Shown: positions 53,277-62,508, counted from the first letter of the stretch. The stretch is DNA of 64,000 nt from Pseudomonas nitroreducens (GCF_024170165.1 NZ_JALJXP010000001.1:1-64000), one strand, 5' to 3'. Numbers and translations: made by a program. Notes: generated by a model from the sequence alone, not told the origin.

Positions 53277-54389
53277 TCAGCCAAGCAGCTTCGCCGCCAT
53301 CCGCTCCAGCGCCTGGCGCTGGAAGGCGCGGAAGTCCGCGTCGGGCTGCTGGCCTTCGAGCATCGGCAGAAAGGGGTCGACCACTGCGGTGCGTACGCCG
53401 GCCATTTCCTCGATCACCGCGTGACCGCAGAACGGCACGTAGGCTTCCGCGTAGCCGCCTTCGTGGACCACCACCAGGCGACCGTCGCACAGGCGCTCGG
53501 CAGCATCGCGCACAGCAGCGGTCATGAAGCGGAAGGTCTCGCTGTGGGCGAGCATGCGCGCCAGCGGGTCCACGCCGTTGGCGTCGAAGCCGCTGGCGAC
53601 CACGATCAGTTCCGGCTGGAAGCGCTCCAGCGCCGGCACGATGATGGTTTCCATGGCCACGCGGTAAGCGTCGTCACCACTGCCCGGATAGAGCGGCACG
53701 TTGAGGTTGTAACCCTTGCCCGCGCCCTCGCCGATATCGCCCACCGCACCGGTGCCGGTCGGATAGCAGTCGGCCTGGTGGATCGACAGGGTCAGCACGT
53801 CGTCACGGCCGTAGAAGATCGCCTCGGTGCCGTTGCCGTGGTGCACGTCCCAGTCGAGCACTGCCACACGCTTGATACCGTGGCGCGCCTTGGCCGTCTC
53901 CACTGCCACAGCGATGTTCGCCAGGTAGCAGAAGCCCATGCCGCGATCCGGCAGGCAGTGATGGCCCGGCGGCCGAGACAGCGCGTAGGCGTTGTCCAGT
54001 TCACCGCGCAGCACCGCATCCACCGCGGCGATGGTCAGGCCGGCGGACTGCCGGGCGATGTCGTAGGTGCCGTGGCTGACCATGGTCTCTTCGCCCATGT
54101 CGCCGTGGCCGACTTCGCTGTAGGCCTTGAAGCGCTCCAGGTAGCTGGCCGGGTGTACCCGCAGCAGGTCTTCCTCGCTGGCCAGCGGCGCGCTGGACAG
54201 GTGCAGCTGAGCGCTCAGCCCGGAGACATCCATCAGGCTTTTCAGCCGGCGCTTGCTCTCCGGCGACTCGGCGTGGCCGGCGCCCACCGGCGGCTGCAAC
54301 CAGCCACCGACGGGGAGGATCAGCGCATGCAGCCCGGTCGCGTGCCAGAAGCAGCGCTCGTCGAAGAAAAACCCGGTGCGGCGGCTCAT
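53277..54389 (-). CDS. histone-deacetylase-family amidohydrolase (HDAH type)
   Basis: A 370-residue class II HDAC-like enzyme. Zinc ligands are D181, H183 and D269 (LDWDVHHGNGTEA, ASGFDANGVDPL). The catalytic histidine pair is H143-H144 (RPPGHHCLPD) and the tyrosine Y313 (HEGGYAEAY). Bacterial members deacylate acetylpolyamines or other acylamides; the sequence is closest to HDAH-type enzymes rather than the shorter acetylpolyamine amidohydrolases. It overlaps the permease gene by 4 bp (ATGA), so its substrate is probably what the permease imports. Confidence 0.9.
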   Translation of the reverse strand: MSRRTGFFFDERCFWHATGLHALILPVGGWLQPPVGAGHAESPESKRRLKSLMDVSGLSAQLHLSSAPLASEEDLLRVHPASYLERFKAYSEVGHGDMGEETMVSHGTYDIARQSAGLTIAAVDAVLRGELDNAYALSRPPGHHCLPDRGMGFCYLANIAVAVETAKARHGIKRVAVLDWDVHHGNGTEAIFYGRDDVLTLSIHQADCYPTGTGAVGDIGEGAGKGYNLNVPLYPGSGDDAYRVAMETIIVPALERFQPELIVVASGFDANGVDPLARMLAHSETFRFMTAAVRDAAERLCDGRLVVVHEGGYAEAYVPFCGHAVIEEMAGVRTAVVDPFLPMLEGQQPDADFRAFQRQALERMAAKLLG

Positions 54390-55777
54390 GCGCGGGCCGC
54401 CTTCAGGGCGCGCTGGCGCTTGCGGCTGAACAGCCAGTAGACCGGCGAAACCACGCCCAGGCCGACCACCCAGGAGATGTCTGCGCCGTTCATGGCCTGC
54501 GCGGCAGCGCCAGTGTAGAGCGCGGTGGACATGAACGGAACCTGCACCAGGATGCCGAGGATGTAGCAGTTCACCGCGGTCCAGTTGAAGGTGCCGTAGA
54601 TGCCGCCGTCACGGCGGAAGAACGACAGCACGTCGTACTCGCCATGGGCGATCAGGTAGTAGTCGACCAGGTTGATCGCGCTCCAGGGCACCAGCACGTA
54701 GAGCAGCAGCAGGATGAAGTTGGTGTAGTTGGCCATGAAGTTGTCCTGGCCGAGCAGGGCGATGGTCAGCGAGCCGCCGAACAGCGCCAGGGCGATCACC
54801 GCGCGCCAGCCGGCCTTGGCCGACCAGGCGGGAATCAGCGTCTGGCCGACGGTGATGGCCGAGAGGGTGCCGCAGTACAGGTTCATCGAGTTGGTGGCGG
54901 CGATGCCGATGGAGAACACCGCGACCATGATGGCGCTGAAGCCGCCGGTCATCTCGATCAGGCCGGCAATGACGTCGCCCTCGCCCACCGACAGGCCGAC
55001 CAGCACGCCCAGCAGCATGGGCAGGATCGAACCCAGGCAGCAGCCCCAGTAGCTCGACCAGAATGCGGTGCGCGAACCGGTGCCCTGCGGCATGTAGCGC
55101 GAGTAGTCGGAGACGTAGGGTGCGTAGGCCAGCTGCCACAGGGCGGCGATGGACAGCGCGCCGAGGAAGCCGGGGATGTTGTTCTCGTTGCGCTGCAGCA
55201 GGTCCGCCGGCAGGCCGTGGACGAACACCAGCCAGACGAAGCTGACCAGCAGCACCGCGCCGGACAGCCAGGACATCACGCGGGTGTAGCCGTGGATCAG
55301 GCGGTAGCCGAACACCGTGGCGATCACGCTGATCGCGCCCACCAGCAGGATGCCGGTGTTGGTGCCGATCACCTCGAAGCGCGCATGCAGCGCCTGGCCG
55401 CCGAGGACCAGGTTGGAGGCAAAGAAGCCCAGGTACATGATCACCACCAGGGCGACCACCAGGAGGGAACCGAAGGAGCCGAACTGGCCGCGGGTCTGCA
55501 CCATCTGCGGTACGCCCAGCTGCGGGCCCTGGGCCGAGTGCAGGGCCATGAACACGCCTCCCACCAGGTTACCGAGTACCAGCGCCAGCACGGCGGCGAA
55601 GAACGGCAGCTTGAACACGGTGACCGCCAGGGCGCCGGTGACCACGGTCAGCAGCATGATGTTGCTGCCGAACCAGATGGTGAAGAGGTCGCGGGCGCGG
55701 CCGTGTCGTTCGTGTGCGGCGATGGGCTGGATGGTGCTCAGCTCCAGGGTCGTCGCCTGGTTTTGCGTCGTTGTCAT
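54386..55777 (-). CDS. NCS1-family purine/cytosine-type permease
   Basis: A 463-residue inner-membrane transporter with about 12 helices and NCS1 features (TIWFGSNIMLLTVVTGALAV, YAPYVSDYSRYMPQG, NLVDYYLIAHGEYDV). NCS1 proteins import cytosine, purines, allantoin, hydantoins or related N-compounds by cation symport. The ATG at 55777 is chosen over a GTG four codons upstream. Translationally coupled to the amidohydrolase gene and 66 bp downstream of the binding-protein gene, it may carry an amine or acylated amine. Confidence 0.88.
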   Translation of the reverse strand: MTTTQNQATTLELSTIQPIAAHERHGRARDLFTIWFGSNIMLLTVVTGALAVTVFKLPFFAAVLALVLGNLVGGVFMALHSAQGPQLGVPQMVQTRGQFGSFGSLLVVALVVIMYLGFFASNLVLGGQALHARFEVIGTNTGILLVGAISVIATVFGYRLIHGYTRVMSWLSGAVLLVSFVWLVFVHGLPADLLQRNENNIPGFLGALSIAALWQLAYAPYVSDYSRYMPQGTGSRTAFWSSYWGCCLGSILPMLLGVLVGLSVGEGDVIAGLIEMTGGFSAIMVAVFSIGIAATNSMNLYCGTLSAITVGQTLIPAWSAKAGWRAVIALALFGGSLTIALLGQDNFMANYTNFILLLLYVLVPWSAINLVDYYLIAHGEYDVLSFFRRDGGIYGTFNWTAVNCYILGILVQVPFMSTALYTGAAAQAMNGADISWVVGLGVVSPVYWLFSRKRQRALKAARA

Positions 55778-55843
55778 TGTGATTCTCACGCGTCGTTGGC
55801 AAGGCAGGCCCGGCGCGGGCGCCGGGCTTGGATCAGGAAAGGA

Positions 55844-56890
55844 TCAGCGGGCGGCCCAGGCGTTGAAGCGCTGCTCGAGCTCTTCGCCGTGGTCGACCCA
55901 GAAGGCCGCGTCCACCGAGCGGGCGCCTTCGAGGTTGGCCGGCGCGGTGGGCAGCGCGTCGCGCACGTCCGCCGGCAGCAGGTCCAGCGTGCCCTTGTGC
56001 ACCGGGCCGTAGGGGATGTTCTCGGAGAAGGTCTTCTGGGTTTGCGGCTGGCTGGCGAAGGCGATGAATTTCTCGGCCAGCGCCTTGTTCGGCGTGCCTT
56101 TCACCACGGCCCAGTATTCCGGGTCATACAGGCTGCCGGGCCAGACGATGCCCAGCTTCACGCCTTCCTTCTGCGCGGCGGCGATGCGGCCGTTGTAGGC
56201 GGCGCTCATCACCACGTCGCCGGCGGCCAGCCACTGCGGCGGCTGCGCGCCGGCTTCCCACCACTGGATGTTGCCCTTGAGCTGGTCGAGCTTGGCGAAG
56301 GCGCGGTCGACGCCTTCCTGGGTGCCGAGCACCTTGTAGAGATCTTCCTGTTTCACGCCGTCGGCCAGCAGGGCGATTTCCAGGGTGTACTTGGCGCCCT
56401 TGCGCAGGCCGCGCTTGCCCGGGTATTCGGCGGTGTTCCAGAAGTCGGCCCAGGATTGCGGGGCCTTGGCGACCTTGGCGCCGTTATAGGCCATGACCAT
56501 GGACCAGACGTAGGTGGCCACGCCGCACTCGCTGAGGGTGCCGGGGACGAAGTTCTTTTCGTCGCCGATGGCTGCCGGGTCGATGCGCTCGAACAGGCCT
56601 TCCTCGCAGCCGCGCAGCAGCTCGGGGCTTTCCACCTCGACCACGTCCCAGGTGACCTTGCCGACATCGACCATGGCCTTCACCTTGGCCATCTCGCCGT
56701 TGTACTCGCCGGCGACGATCTTGCCGGCGCCGCTGGCCTCGAAGGGCTTGAAGTAGGCCTGCTCCTGGGCCGCCTTGGTGGCGCCGCCGAAGGAGATGAC
56801 GGTGATGCTTTGGGACTGCGCCTGGACACTGCCGACAGCGGCAGCTAGGGCACAGGTGATGGAGACACGCGTGAGCAAGGACACTTTCAT
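55844..56890 (-). CDS. polyamine-type ABC substrate-binding protein (PotD-like)
   Basis: A 348-residue periplasmic binding protein with a signal peptide (cleavage near SVQAQ). The mature protein starts QSITVISFGGATKAAQEQAY and contains the family segments VKAMVDVGKVTWDVVEVESP, WWEAGAQPPQWLAAGDVVMS and GIVWPGSLYDPEYWAVVKG, typical of putrescine/spermidine/opine-binding proteins. No ABC permease or ATPase gene adjoins it, which is unusual: it may serve an ABC transporter elsewhere or work in sensing. Confidence 0.88.
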   Translation of the reverse strand: MKVSLLTRVSITCALAAAVGSVQAQSQSITVISFGGATKAAQEQAYFKPFEASGAGKIVAGEYNGEMAKVKAMVDVGKVTWDVVEVESPELLRGCEEGLFERIDPAAIGDEKNFVPGTLSECGVATYVWSMVMAYNGAKVAKAPQSWADFWNTAEYPGKRGLRKGAKYTLEIALLADGVKQEDLYKVLGTQEGVDRAFAKLDQLKGNIQWWEAGAQPPQWLAAGDVVMSAAYNGRIAAAQKEGVKLGIVWPGSLYDPEYWAVVKGTPNKALAEKFIAFASQPQTQKTFSENIPYGPVHKGTLDLLPADVRDALPTAPANLEGARSVDAAFWVDHGEELEQRFNAWAAR

Positions 56891-57021
56891 GGAACGACTC
56901 CCACAGCCGGATTGGCGTTGTTGTGTTGCTGGGCAGTACTCCCGGCCAGAAGCCGGACAAAAGGGTTCCATCGCGCGGGCGTCTTCGCGCTCGCGGCGTT
57001 GTTATCAGGTGTTCGTGGAGC

Positions 57022-57099
57022 CGTAGGGCGCATAACCCGGAACGGGTTATCCGCCGGTCAATCCACGGCGGATAACGCTGGCGCGTTATGCGCCCTACA
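57022..57099. repeat. family B palindromic repeat
   Basis: CGTAGGGCGCATAACCCGGA at the left and CGTTATGCGCCCTAC at the right, with inner GTTATCCGCC/GGCGGATAAC arms. It separates the binding-protein gene from the aminotransferase gene; the 225-bp gap otherwise shows nothing. Confidence 0.88.
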
Positions 57100-57114
57100 G
57101 GTGGCTCCGGCGGC

Positions 57115-58497
57115 TTACAGCACGCCGATTTCCTGGGCCGTGCGGTCGACCGCGCGGCGGGTCTTGTCGACCAGCTCGTCGATCTCGGCACGGCCGGCGA
57201 CCAGCGCCGGGGCCATGATCATGCGGCCGAGGGTGGAACGGATGATCACGCCCTCCTCGAAGCCGATGGTGCGGCAGCGCCAGGCGATGTCGTTCTCGTT
57301 GTCGAAGCGCTTGCGGGTGGCCTTGTCCTGGACGAACTGCAGCGCGGCGACGAAGCCGGTGCCCTGGATATCGCCCACCAGCGGGTGGTTGCCGAAGACC
57401 TCGCGCAGGCACTGCTGCAGGTACGGGCCGGTGTCGTTCTTCACCGCATTCACCCAGCCCTCGTCACGCAGCGCGCGCAGGTTGGCCACGGCTACCGCTG
57501 CCGCCACCGGGTGGCCGGAGTAGGTCAGGCCGTGGGCGAACACACCGCCCTCTTCCACCAGCGCCTGGGCGATGCGCTTGCTCAGCACCAGGCCGCCCAT
57601 GGGGATGTAGCCGCTGGTCAGGCCCTTGGCGATGGATAGGGTGTCAGGCTGGAAGCCGAAGTGCTGGTGGGCGAACCATTCGCCAGTGCGGCCGAAGCCG
57701 CCGATCACTTCGTCGGCGCACAGCAGCACGTCGTACTGACGGCAGATGCGCTGGATTTCCGGCCAGTAGCTTTCCGGCGGGAAGATCATGCCGCCGGCGC
57801 CCTGGAAGGGTTCGGCGATGAAGCCGGCGACGTTGTCGGCGCCCAGCTCGAGGATCTTCTCTTCCAGCTGCAGCGCGCAGCGACGGCCGAACTCGGCCGG
57901 GGTCAGGTCACCGCCGGCGGCGAAGAAGTAGGGTTCGTCGATGTGCGCGATGTCCGGGATCAGGCCGCCCATCTCGTGCATGAACTTCATGCCGCCCAGC
58001 GCGGTGGCCGCCAGGGTGGAGCCGTGGTAGCCGTTCCAGCGGCCGATCATGATCTTCTTCTGCGGCTTGCCTTCGATCTGCCAGAAACGGCGCACGGTAC
58101 GGATCAGCACCTCGTTGGCCTCGGAGCCGGAGTTGGTGTAGATCGCGTGGCTGTAGTGGTCGGGCAGCAGGCTGAAGAGGGTCTCGGAGAGTTCGATCAC
58201 CGCCGGGTGGGTGGTGTGGAAGAACATGTTGTAGTACGGCAGTTCGTCCAGCTGGGCGGTGGCGGCGGCGGTCAGATCCTTGCGGCCGTAGCCCAGGTTG
58301 GTGCACCACAGGCCGGACATGCCGTCGATGTACTTGTTGCCGTCGTTGTCCCAGAGGTGCAGGCCTTCGCCGCGCACCATCACGCGCGGGCCTTCGGCGT
58401 TCAGCGCCTTCTGGTCGAGGAAGGCATGGATGTGGTGGGCCGCGTCCGCTTTCTGGTATTCGCGGGTGTCGCGGGGCGCACGGGTGTTGTCGGTCAT
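57115..58497 (-). CDS. omega-aminotransferase (class III, SpuC/putrescine-pyruvate type)
   Basis: A 460-residue PLP-dependent class III aminotransferase. The PLP-lysine region is SIAKGLTSGYIPMGG, the phosphate-binding TNSGSEANEVLIRTVRRF and the acidic LLCADEVIGGFGRTGEWFAH. The N-terminal DAAHHIHAFLDQKALNAEGP is typical of SpuC-like putrescine, spermidine or other terminal-amine:pyruvate transaminases. The product aldehyde would be the substrate of the next enzyme (gene 172 bp upstream). Confidence 0.92.
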   Translation of the reverse strand: MTDNTRAPRDTREYQKADAAHHIHAFLDQKALNAEGPRVMVRGEGLHLWDNDGNKYIDGMSGLWCTNLGYGRKDLTAAATAQLDELPYYNMFFHTTHPAVIELSETLFSLLPDHYSHAIYTNSGSEANEVLIRTVRRFWQIEGKPQKKIMIGRWNGYHGSTLAATALGGMKFMHEMGGLIPDIAHIDEPYFFAAGGDLTPAEFGRRCALQLEEKILELGADNVAGFIAEPFQGAGGMIFPPESYWPEIQRICRQYDVLLCADEVIGGFGRTGEWFAHQHFGFQPDTLSIAKGLTSGYIPMGGLVLSKRIAQALVEEGGVFAHGLTYSGHPVAAAVAVANLRALRDEGWVNAVKNDTGPYLQQCLREVFGNHPLVGDIQGTGFVAALQFVQDKATRKRFDNENDIAWRCRTIGFEEGVIIRSTLGRMIMAPALVAGRAEIDELVDKTRRAVDRTAQEIGVL

Positions 58498-58669
58498 CGA
58501 CTTTCTCCTCTATCCCTCGGCGGTGCTCCGGCAGCCGGCCTGAGGGGTCTTCAGGGGATCGAGGGCGACGGACTTACCTAGGCAGTCTCACCGGCCGTCT
58601 CGAACGGTTCGGTTAGGAATTCGGGTGTTGCTCAGGCGCCGGGCGCGACCCCGGCGGCCTGTCTTTCAT

Positions 58670-60163
58670 TCAGTCGCGCAGCTGGAACCAGGTGGTCTTG
58701 AGCTGCGTGTACTTGTCAAAGGAGTGCAGCGAGAGGTCGCGGCCGAAGCCGGACTGCTTGCCACCACCGAACGGAATCGCCGGGTCCAGCGCGTCCACGG
58801 TGTTCACCGACACGGTGCCGGCGTTCAGCTTGCGCGCTACACGGTGGGCGCGGTGCAGGTCGTCGCTCCACAGGGAAGCGGCGAGGCCGTAGATGCTGTC
58901 GTTGGCCAGGCGCACGGCTTCTTCTTCGCTGTCGAAGGGGATGACTGCAAGCACCGGGCCGAACACTTCGTCGCGGGCCAGGGATTGCTCCGGGCGCACG
59001 CCGGTGAAGATGGTCGGCTCGATGAAGTTGTCCGAGCCGTTGAAGCTCAGCTGGCGGCCGCCGCAGGCGAGCTTGGCGCCGTCGCCCTGGGCGCGGTCGA
59101 TGCAGGCCATGATGCCGGCGGTCTGCTTGTTGTCGACGATGGAGCCGGCGCGGCTGGCCGGGTCCAGCGGGTCGCCCGGGGTCCAGTCGCGGGCCTTGGC
59201 GATCAGGCGTTCGACGAACTCGTCGTGGATCGAACGCTCCACCAGCAGGCGCGAGTTGGCCGAGCAGACTTCGCCCTGGTTGAAGAAGATGCCGAAGGCG
59301 GCCTTCTCGGCGGCGAGGTCGAGGTCGCGGCAGTCGGCGAACACCAGGTTCGGACTCTTGCCGCCGCACTCCAGCCAGACCTGCTTGAGGTTGGATTGCG
59401 CGGAATACTGCATGAAGTACTTGCCGACCTGGGTCGAACCGGTGAACACCAGGGCATCCACGTCCGGGTGCAGGCCCAGCGCCTTGCCGGCGGTTTCGCC
59501 CAGGCCCGGCACGACATTCAGCACGCCTTCGGGGATGCCGGCTTCCAGCGCCAGCTCGGCCAGGCGCAGGGCGGAGAACGGCGACTGCTCGGCGGGCTTG
59601 AGCACCACGGAGTTGCCGGCGGCCAGCGCGGGCGCCAGCTTCCAGGCAGCCATGTCGAGGGGGAAGTTCCACGGCACCACGGCGCCGATCACGCCCAGCG
59701 GCGCGCGGGTGATGGTGGCCAGGGCGTTCTGCGCGGTCGGCGCGACCTGGTCGTAGAGCTTGTCGAGGCTTTCGGCGTACCAGGAGAACACGCCAGCGGC
59801 GCCGGGCACGTCGATGTTCCAGGCGTCCATCACCGGCTTGCCCATGTTCAGGGTGTCGAGCAGGGCCAGCTCGTCGCGGTGGGCCATCATCAGCTCGGCG
59901 AGTTTCTGCAGCACGGCCTTGCGCTCACGCGGCGCCATGCGTGCCCAGGGGCCGGTCTCGAAGGCCTGGCGGGCGACCCGCACGGCGGCGTCGACTTCGG
60001 CTGCACCACAGGCGGCGACATTGGCCAGCAGGCGATTGGTCGCCGGGTCGATGGCCGCGAAGGTCGCGCCATCCTGCGCCGCCACGCGGCGGCCGCCGAT
60101 CAGCGCGCTGTCGATGAAGGTCTGCCGGGCAGCACGCTGCCGCCAATCGTTGAGCTCGTACAC
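58670..60163 (-). CDS. aldehyde dehydrogenase (KauB/PuuC type, amino-aldehyde oxidising)
   Basis: A 497-residue NAD(P)-dependent ALDH with catalytic cysteine C300 (FNQGEVCSANSRL) and glutamate E265 (WLECGGKSPN). It resembles the broad amino-aldehyde enzyme KauB of P. aeruginosa, which oxidises aminobutyraldehyde, 4-guanidinobutyraldehyde and similar intermediates. The GTG at 60163 is chosen because AGGAG lies 8 nt upstream and the length matches KauB; the open frame runs further into A/T-rich, promoter-like DNA (60240-60290). It is the middle gene of the amine cluster. Confidence 0.9.
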   Translation of the reverse strand: MYELNDWRQRAARQTFIDSALIGGRRVAAQDGATFAAIDPATNRLLANVAACGAAEVDAAVRVARQAFETGPWARMAPRERKAVLQKLAELMMAHRDELALLDTLNMGKPVMDAWNIDVPGAAGVFSWYAESLDKLYDQVAPTAQNALATITRAPLGVIGAVVPWNFPLDMAAWKLAPALAAGNSVVLKPAEQSPFSALRLAELALEAGIPEGVLNVVPGLGETAGKALGLHPDVDALVFTGSTQVGKYFMQYSAQSNLKQVWLECGGKSPNLVFADCRDLDLAAEKAAFGIFFNQGEVCSANSRLLVERSIHDEFVERLIAKARDWTPGDPLDPASRAGSIVDNKQTAGIMACIDRAQGDGAKLACGGRQLSFNGSDNFIEPTIFTGVRPEQSLARDEVFGPVLAVIPFDSEEEAVRLANDSIYGLAASLWSDDLHRAHRVARKLNAGTVSVNTVDALDPAIPFGGGKQSGFGRDLSLHSFDKYTQLKTTWFQLRD

Positions 60164-60358
60164 CAGGGCACTCCTGCTTCGCTCGCCCTCGAGGGACGTT
60201 GTTGTTCGAATGTGGATTGGATGGTCGCCCAAGGCCTTGCCAAGGAAAATTATTAAATTTGTCTTCGGGGTATATGAAAAAGCTGGGCAGCCACGCACCG
60301 GCCCGGAGCATTGCGCACCACCACGGTGCGCGTCTGCGCACCGCTGCAGGGCCCGTAT

Positions 60359-61156
60359 TCAGCGGGTCAGCGCCTCGTAAAGCTCGGGGCGACGGCACGG
60401 CAGGTAGGGGAAAGTGCCGGCCTGGCGGGCGCGCTGCTGCGGGTCCAGATCGACGATCAGCAGGCTCTCCGCGGGCCCGGCGGCAACCAGGCGCTCGCCA
60501 TCCGGCGCGACGATGCAGGAACCGCCGAGGAAGGCCAGCCCGTCCTCCACGCCACAGTGGTTGCAGTAGGCGACGAACAGCTGGTTCTCCACCGCCCGAG
60601 CCGGGACTATCACCCCAGGCACCGCGCCGTACTCGGGCGTCAGCGCGGTGGGAATGAGGACCAGCCCGGCGCCGTTCAGCGCGTGGGTGCGCACCGCCTC
60701 GGGATACTCCACGTCGAAGCAGATCAGCAGGCCGATGCGCCAGCCGGCATAGTCGAACGGCGCTTCCAGCAGGTCGCCGGCGCTGAACACCTCGCGCTCC
60801 ATGGCACCGAACAGGTGCGCCTTGCGGTAGTGGCCCAGGGCGCTGCCGCACGGGCCGATCACCTGCACCGAGTTGTACGGCTTGCCGCCCTGCGGATGGC
60901 GCTCGGCGTAGCCGTAGGCGATGGCCAGCCCGAAGCGCTGCGCCAGCTCGCCGATGTGCTGGGCAGACGGGCCGTCCGCGGCTTCGGCCAGCGCGTTCAT
61001 CCGTTGCGGCACGTTGTAGCCGCCCAGCCAAAGTTCCGGGCAAAGCAGCAGTTGCGCGCCGGCAGCGGCGGCGGCCCCGGCCTGGCGCTCCAGCTGGTCG
61101 AGGTTGCCGGCGACATCGCCGGGGCGGCCGCAGGTTTGCCAAAGGGCCATGCGCAT
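60359..61156 (-). CDS. nitrilase-superfamily amidase (carbon-nitrogen hydrolase)
   Basis: A 265-residue C-N hydrolase with the Glu-Lys-Cys triad E41 (LLLCPELWLGG), K112 (YRKAHLFG) and C146 (GLLICFDVEYPEA). Sister enzymes include N-carbamoylputrescine amidase, omega-amidase and aliphatic amidases; with the aminotransferase and ALDH genes next to it, hydrolysis of an amide or ureido intermediate of amine breakdown is likely. The ATG at 61156 has GGAG at 8 nt. It is divergent from a LysR gene (204-bp gap) and is the first gene of the cluster. Confidence 0.88.
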   Translation of the reverse strand: MRMALWQTCGRPGDVAGNLDQLERQAGAAAAAGAQLLLCPELWLGGYNVPQRMNALAEAADGPSAQHIGELAQRFGLAIAYGYAERHPQGGKPYNSVQVIGPCGSALGHYRKAHLFGAMEREVFSAGDLLEAPFDYAGWRIGLLICFDVEYPEAVRTHALNGAGLVLIPTALTPEYGAVPGVIVPARAVENQLFVAYCNHCGVEDGLAFLGGSCIVAPDGERLVAAGPAESLLIVDLDPQQRARQAGTFPYLPCRRPELYEALTR

Positions 61157-61360
61157 GAGCTTTACTCCAGGCTGCGTGTACGGGATTTGCAGGGCGTTTT
61201 CACCCGCTGCGCTGGAGTATGCCCGCGCCCGGAGGGTCGCAGCAGGCGGCCAAGGCCATGAAAAATGTGGTCCCCGGCGAGGAAAATCTTCGCCATGGGC
61301 CGCCCCCGCCGGCCAGCCCGACGCGGTATCTTGTATAAAAAAGCATCAACGAGGCGTGCA

Positions 61361-62269
61361 GTGGCTTCCTATACCTTGCGGCAATTGAAGTATTTCGTGA
61401 CCACCGTGGAATGCGGCAGCGTGGCCGAGGCGTCGCGCAAGCTGTACATCGCGCAGCCGTCCATTTCCACGGCGATCAAGGGGCTGGAAGAGAGCTTCGG
61501 CGTGCAGCTGTTCATCCGCCACCACGCCCAGGGCGTGTCGCTCACCCCCAGCGGCGCGCGCTTCTACCGCAAGGCGCAGGAACTGCTGCGCATGGCCCAC
61601 GAATTCGAGCAGAACGCCCTCGCCGACAACGACGTGGTGGCCGGGCAGATCGACATCGGTTGCTTCGAGACCGTCGCCCCGCTCTACCTGCCGCGCCTGA
61701 TCTCGGGCTTCCGCGAGCGTTACCCCGGCGTGGAAATCCGCATCAGCGACGGCGAGCAGCAGGAACTGGTGCAGGGCCTGACCGGCGGCCGCTTCGACCT
61801 GGCACTGCTCTACGAGCACGACCTCGACGCCACCATCGCCACCGACCCGCTGATGCCGGCCCAGCGCCCCTATGCGCTGCTGCCGGAGAACCACCGCTTC
61901 GCCAAGCAGGACAAGGTCTCCCTGCGCGACCTGGTGCTGGAACCGATGATTCTGCTGGACGTGCAGCCCAGCCGCACCTACTTCGTGCGCATCTTCGAGG
62001 AACTGGGGCTGAACCCGCACATCGCCTTCAGCTCGCCGTCGATCGAGATGGTGCGCGGCATGGTCGGCCAGGGCTTCGGCTTCTCGGTGCTGGTGACCCG
62101 CCCGCACTCCGAATGCACCTACGACGGCAAGAAGGTAGTGATGGTGAACATCGCCGAGGACGTCAGCGCCTCCGGCCTGGTCGCCGCCTGGCTCAAGCGC
62201 GCCCAGCTGACCAAGCCGGCGCAGCTGTTCGTCGACTATGCGCGGGAGGAGTTGAGCGGGAAGCACTGA
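61361..62269 (+). CDS. LysR-family regulator of the amine cluster
   Basis: A 302-residue LysR-type regulator. The winged helix is in residues 1-60 (QLKYFVTTVECGSVAEASRK, QPSISTAIKGLEESFG), followed by a PBP2-like effector domain from about 90 (GQIDIGCFETVAPLYLPRLI). The start is GTG at 61361, with GAGG 8 nt upstream; the longer upstream frame is not family-like. It is divergent from the amidase gene and likely controls the cluster 53.3-61.2 kb. The heptamer repeat starts 4 bp after its stop. Confidence 0.9.
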   Translation: MASYTLRQLKYFVTTVECGSVAEASRKLYIAQPSISTAIKGLEESFGVQLFIRHHAQGVSLTPSGARFYRKAQELLRMAHEFEQNALADNDVVAGQIDIGCFETVAPLYLPRLISGFRERYPGVEIRISDGEQQELVQGLTGGRFDLALLYEHDLDATIATDPLMPAQRPYALLPENHRFAKQDKVSLRDLVLEPMILLDVQPSRTYFVRIFEELGLNPHIAFSSPSIEMVRGMVGQGFGFSVLVTRPHSECTYDGKKVVMVNIAEDVSASGLVAAWLKRAQLTKPAQLFVDYAREELSGKH

Positions 62270-62273
62270 GGCT

Positions 62274-62329
62274 GCTTTTCGCTTTTCGCTTTTCGCTTTT
62301 CGCTTTTCGCTTTTCGCTTTTCGCTTTTC
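62274..62329. repeat. heptamer tandem repeat, GCTTTTC x 8
   Basis: Eight exact copies of GCTTTTC (56 bp), immediately after the LysR stop and fused to a family A REP-like element. Such short arrays change copy number by slipped-strand mispairing. It lies in a non-coding gap (62270-62606), so it could affect the 3' end of the LysR mRNA rather than a reading frame. Confidence 0.97.
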
Positions 62330-62508
62330 GTAGGAGCGAGCTTGCTCGCGAACAAGCTTCGGCGCGGTGTTCTCCCTCTCCCTCTCCCTGAAGGGAGAGG
62401 GGACTGTTCGGCGTACGCTGAAAGATCAGCGCTCGCCGGCTGACTCCAGAATTACTTGATGCAGAGTACGGCTCCCTCTCCCTTCAGGGAGAGGGCTGGG
62501 GAGAGGGT
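62330..62508. repeat. family A unit plus two family C units
   Basis: GTAGGAGCGAGCTTGCTCGC at 62330-62353, then family C units at 62371-62402 and 62472-62508. Together with the heptamer they fill most of the gap. The last 98 bp before the membrane protein gene show no recognisable motif. Confidence 0.88.

Noticed and set aside
62274-62329. Heptamer array as a CRISPR or coding repeat
   Set aside because: No spacers, unit only 7 bp, and the upstream gene stops 4 bp before it.
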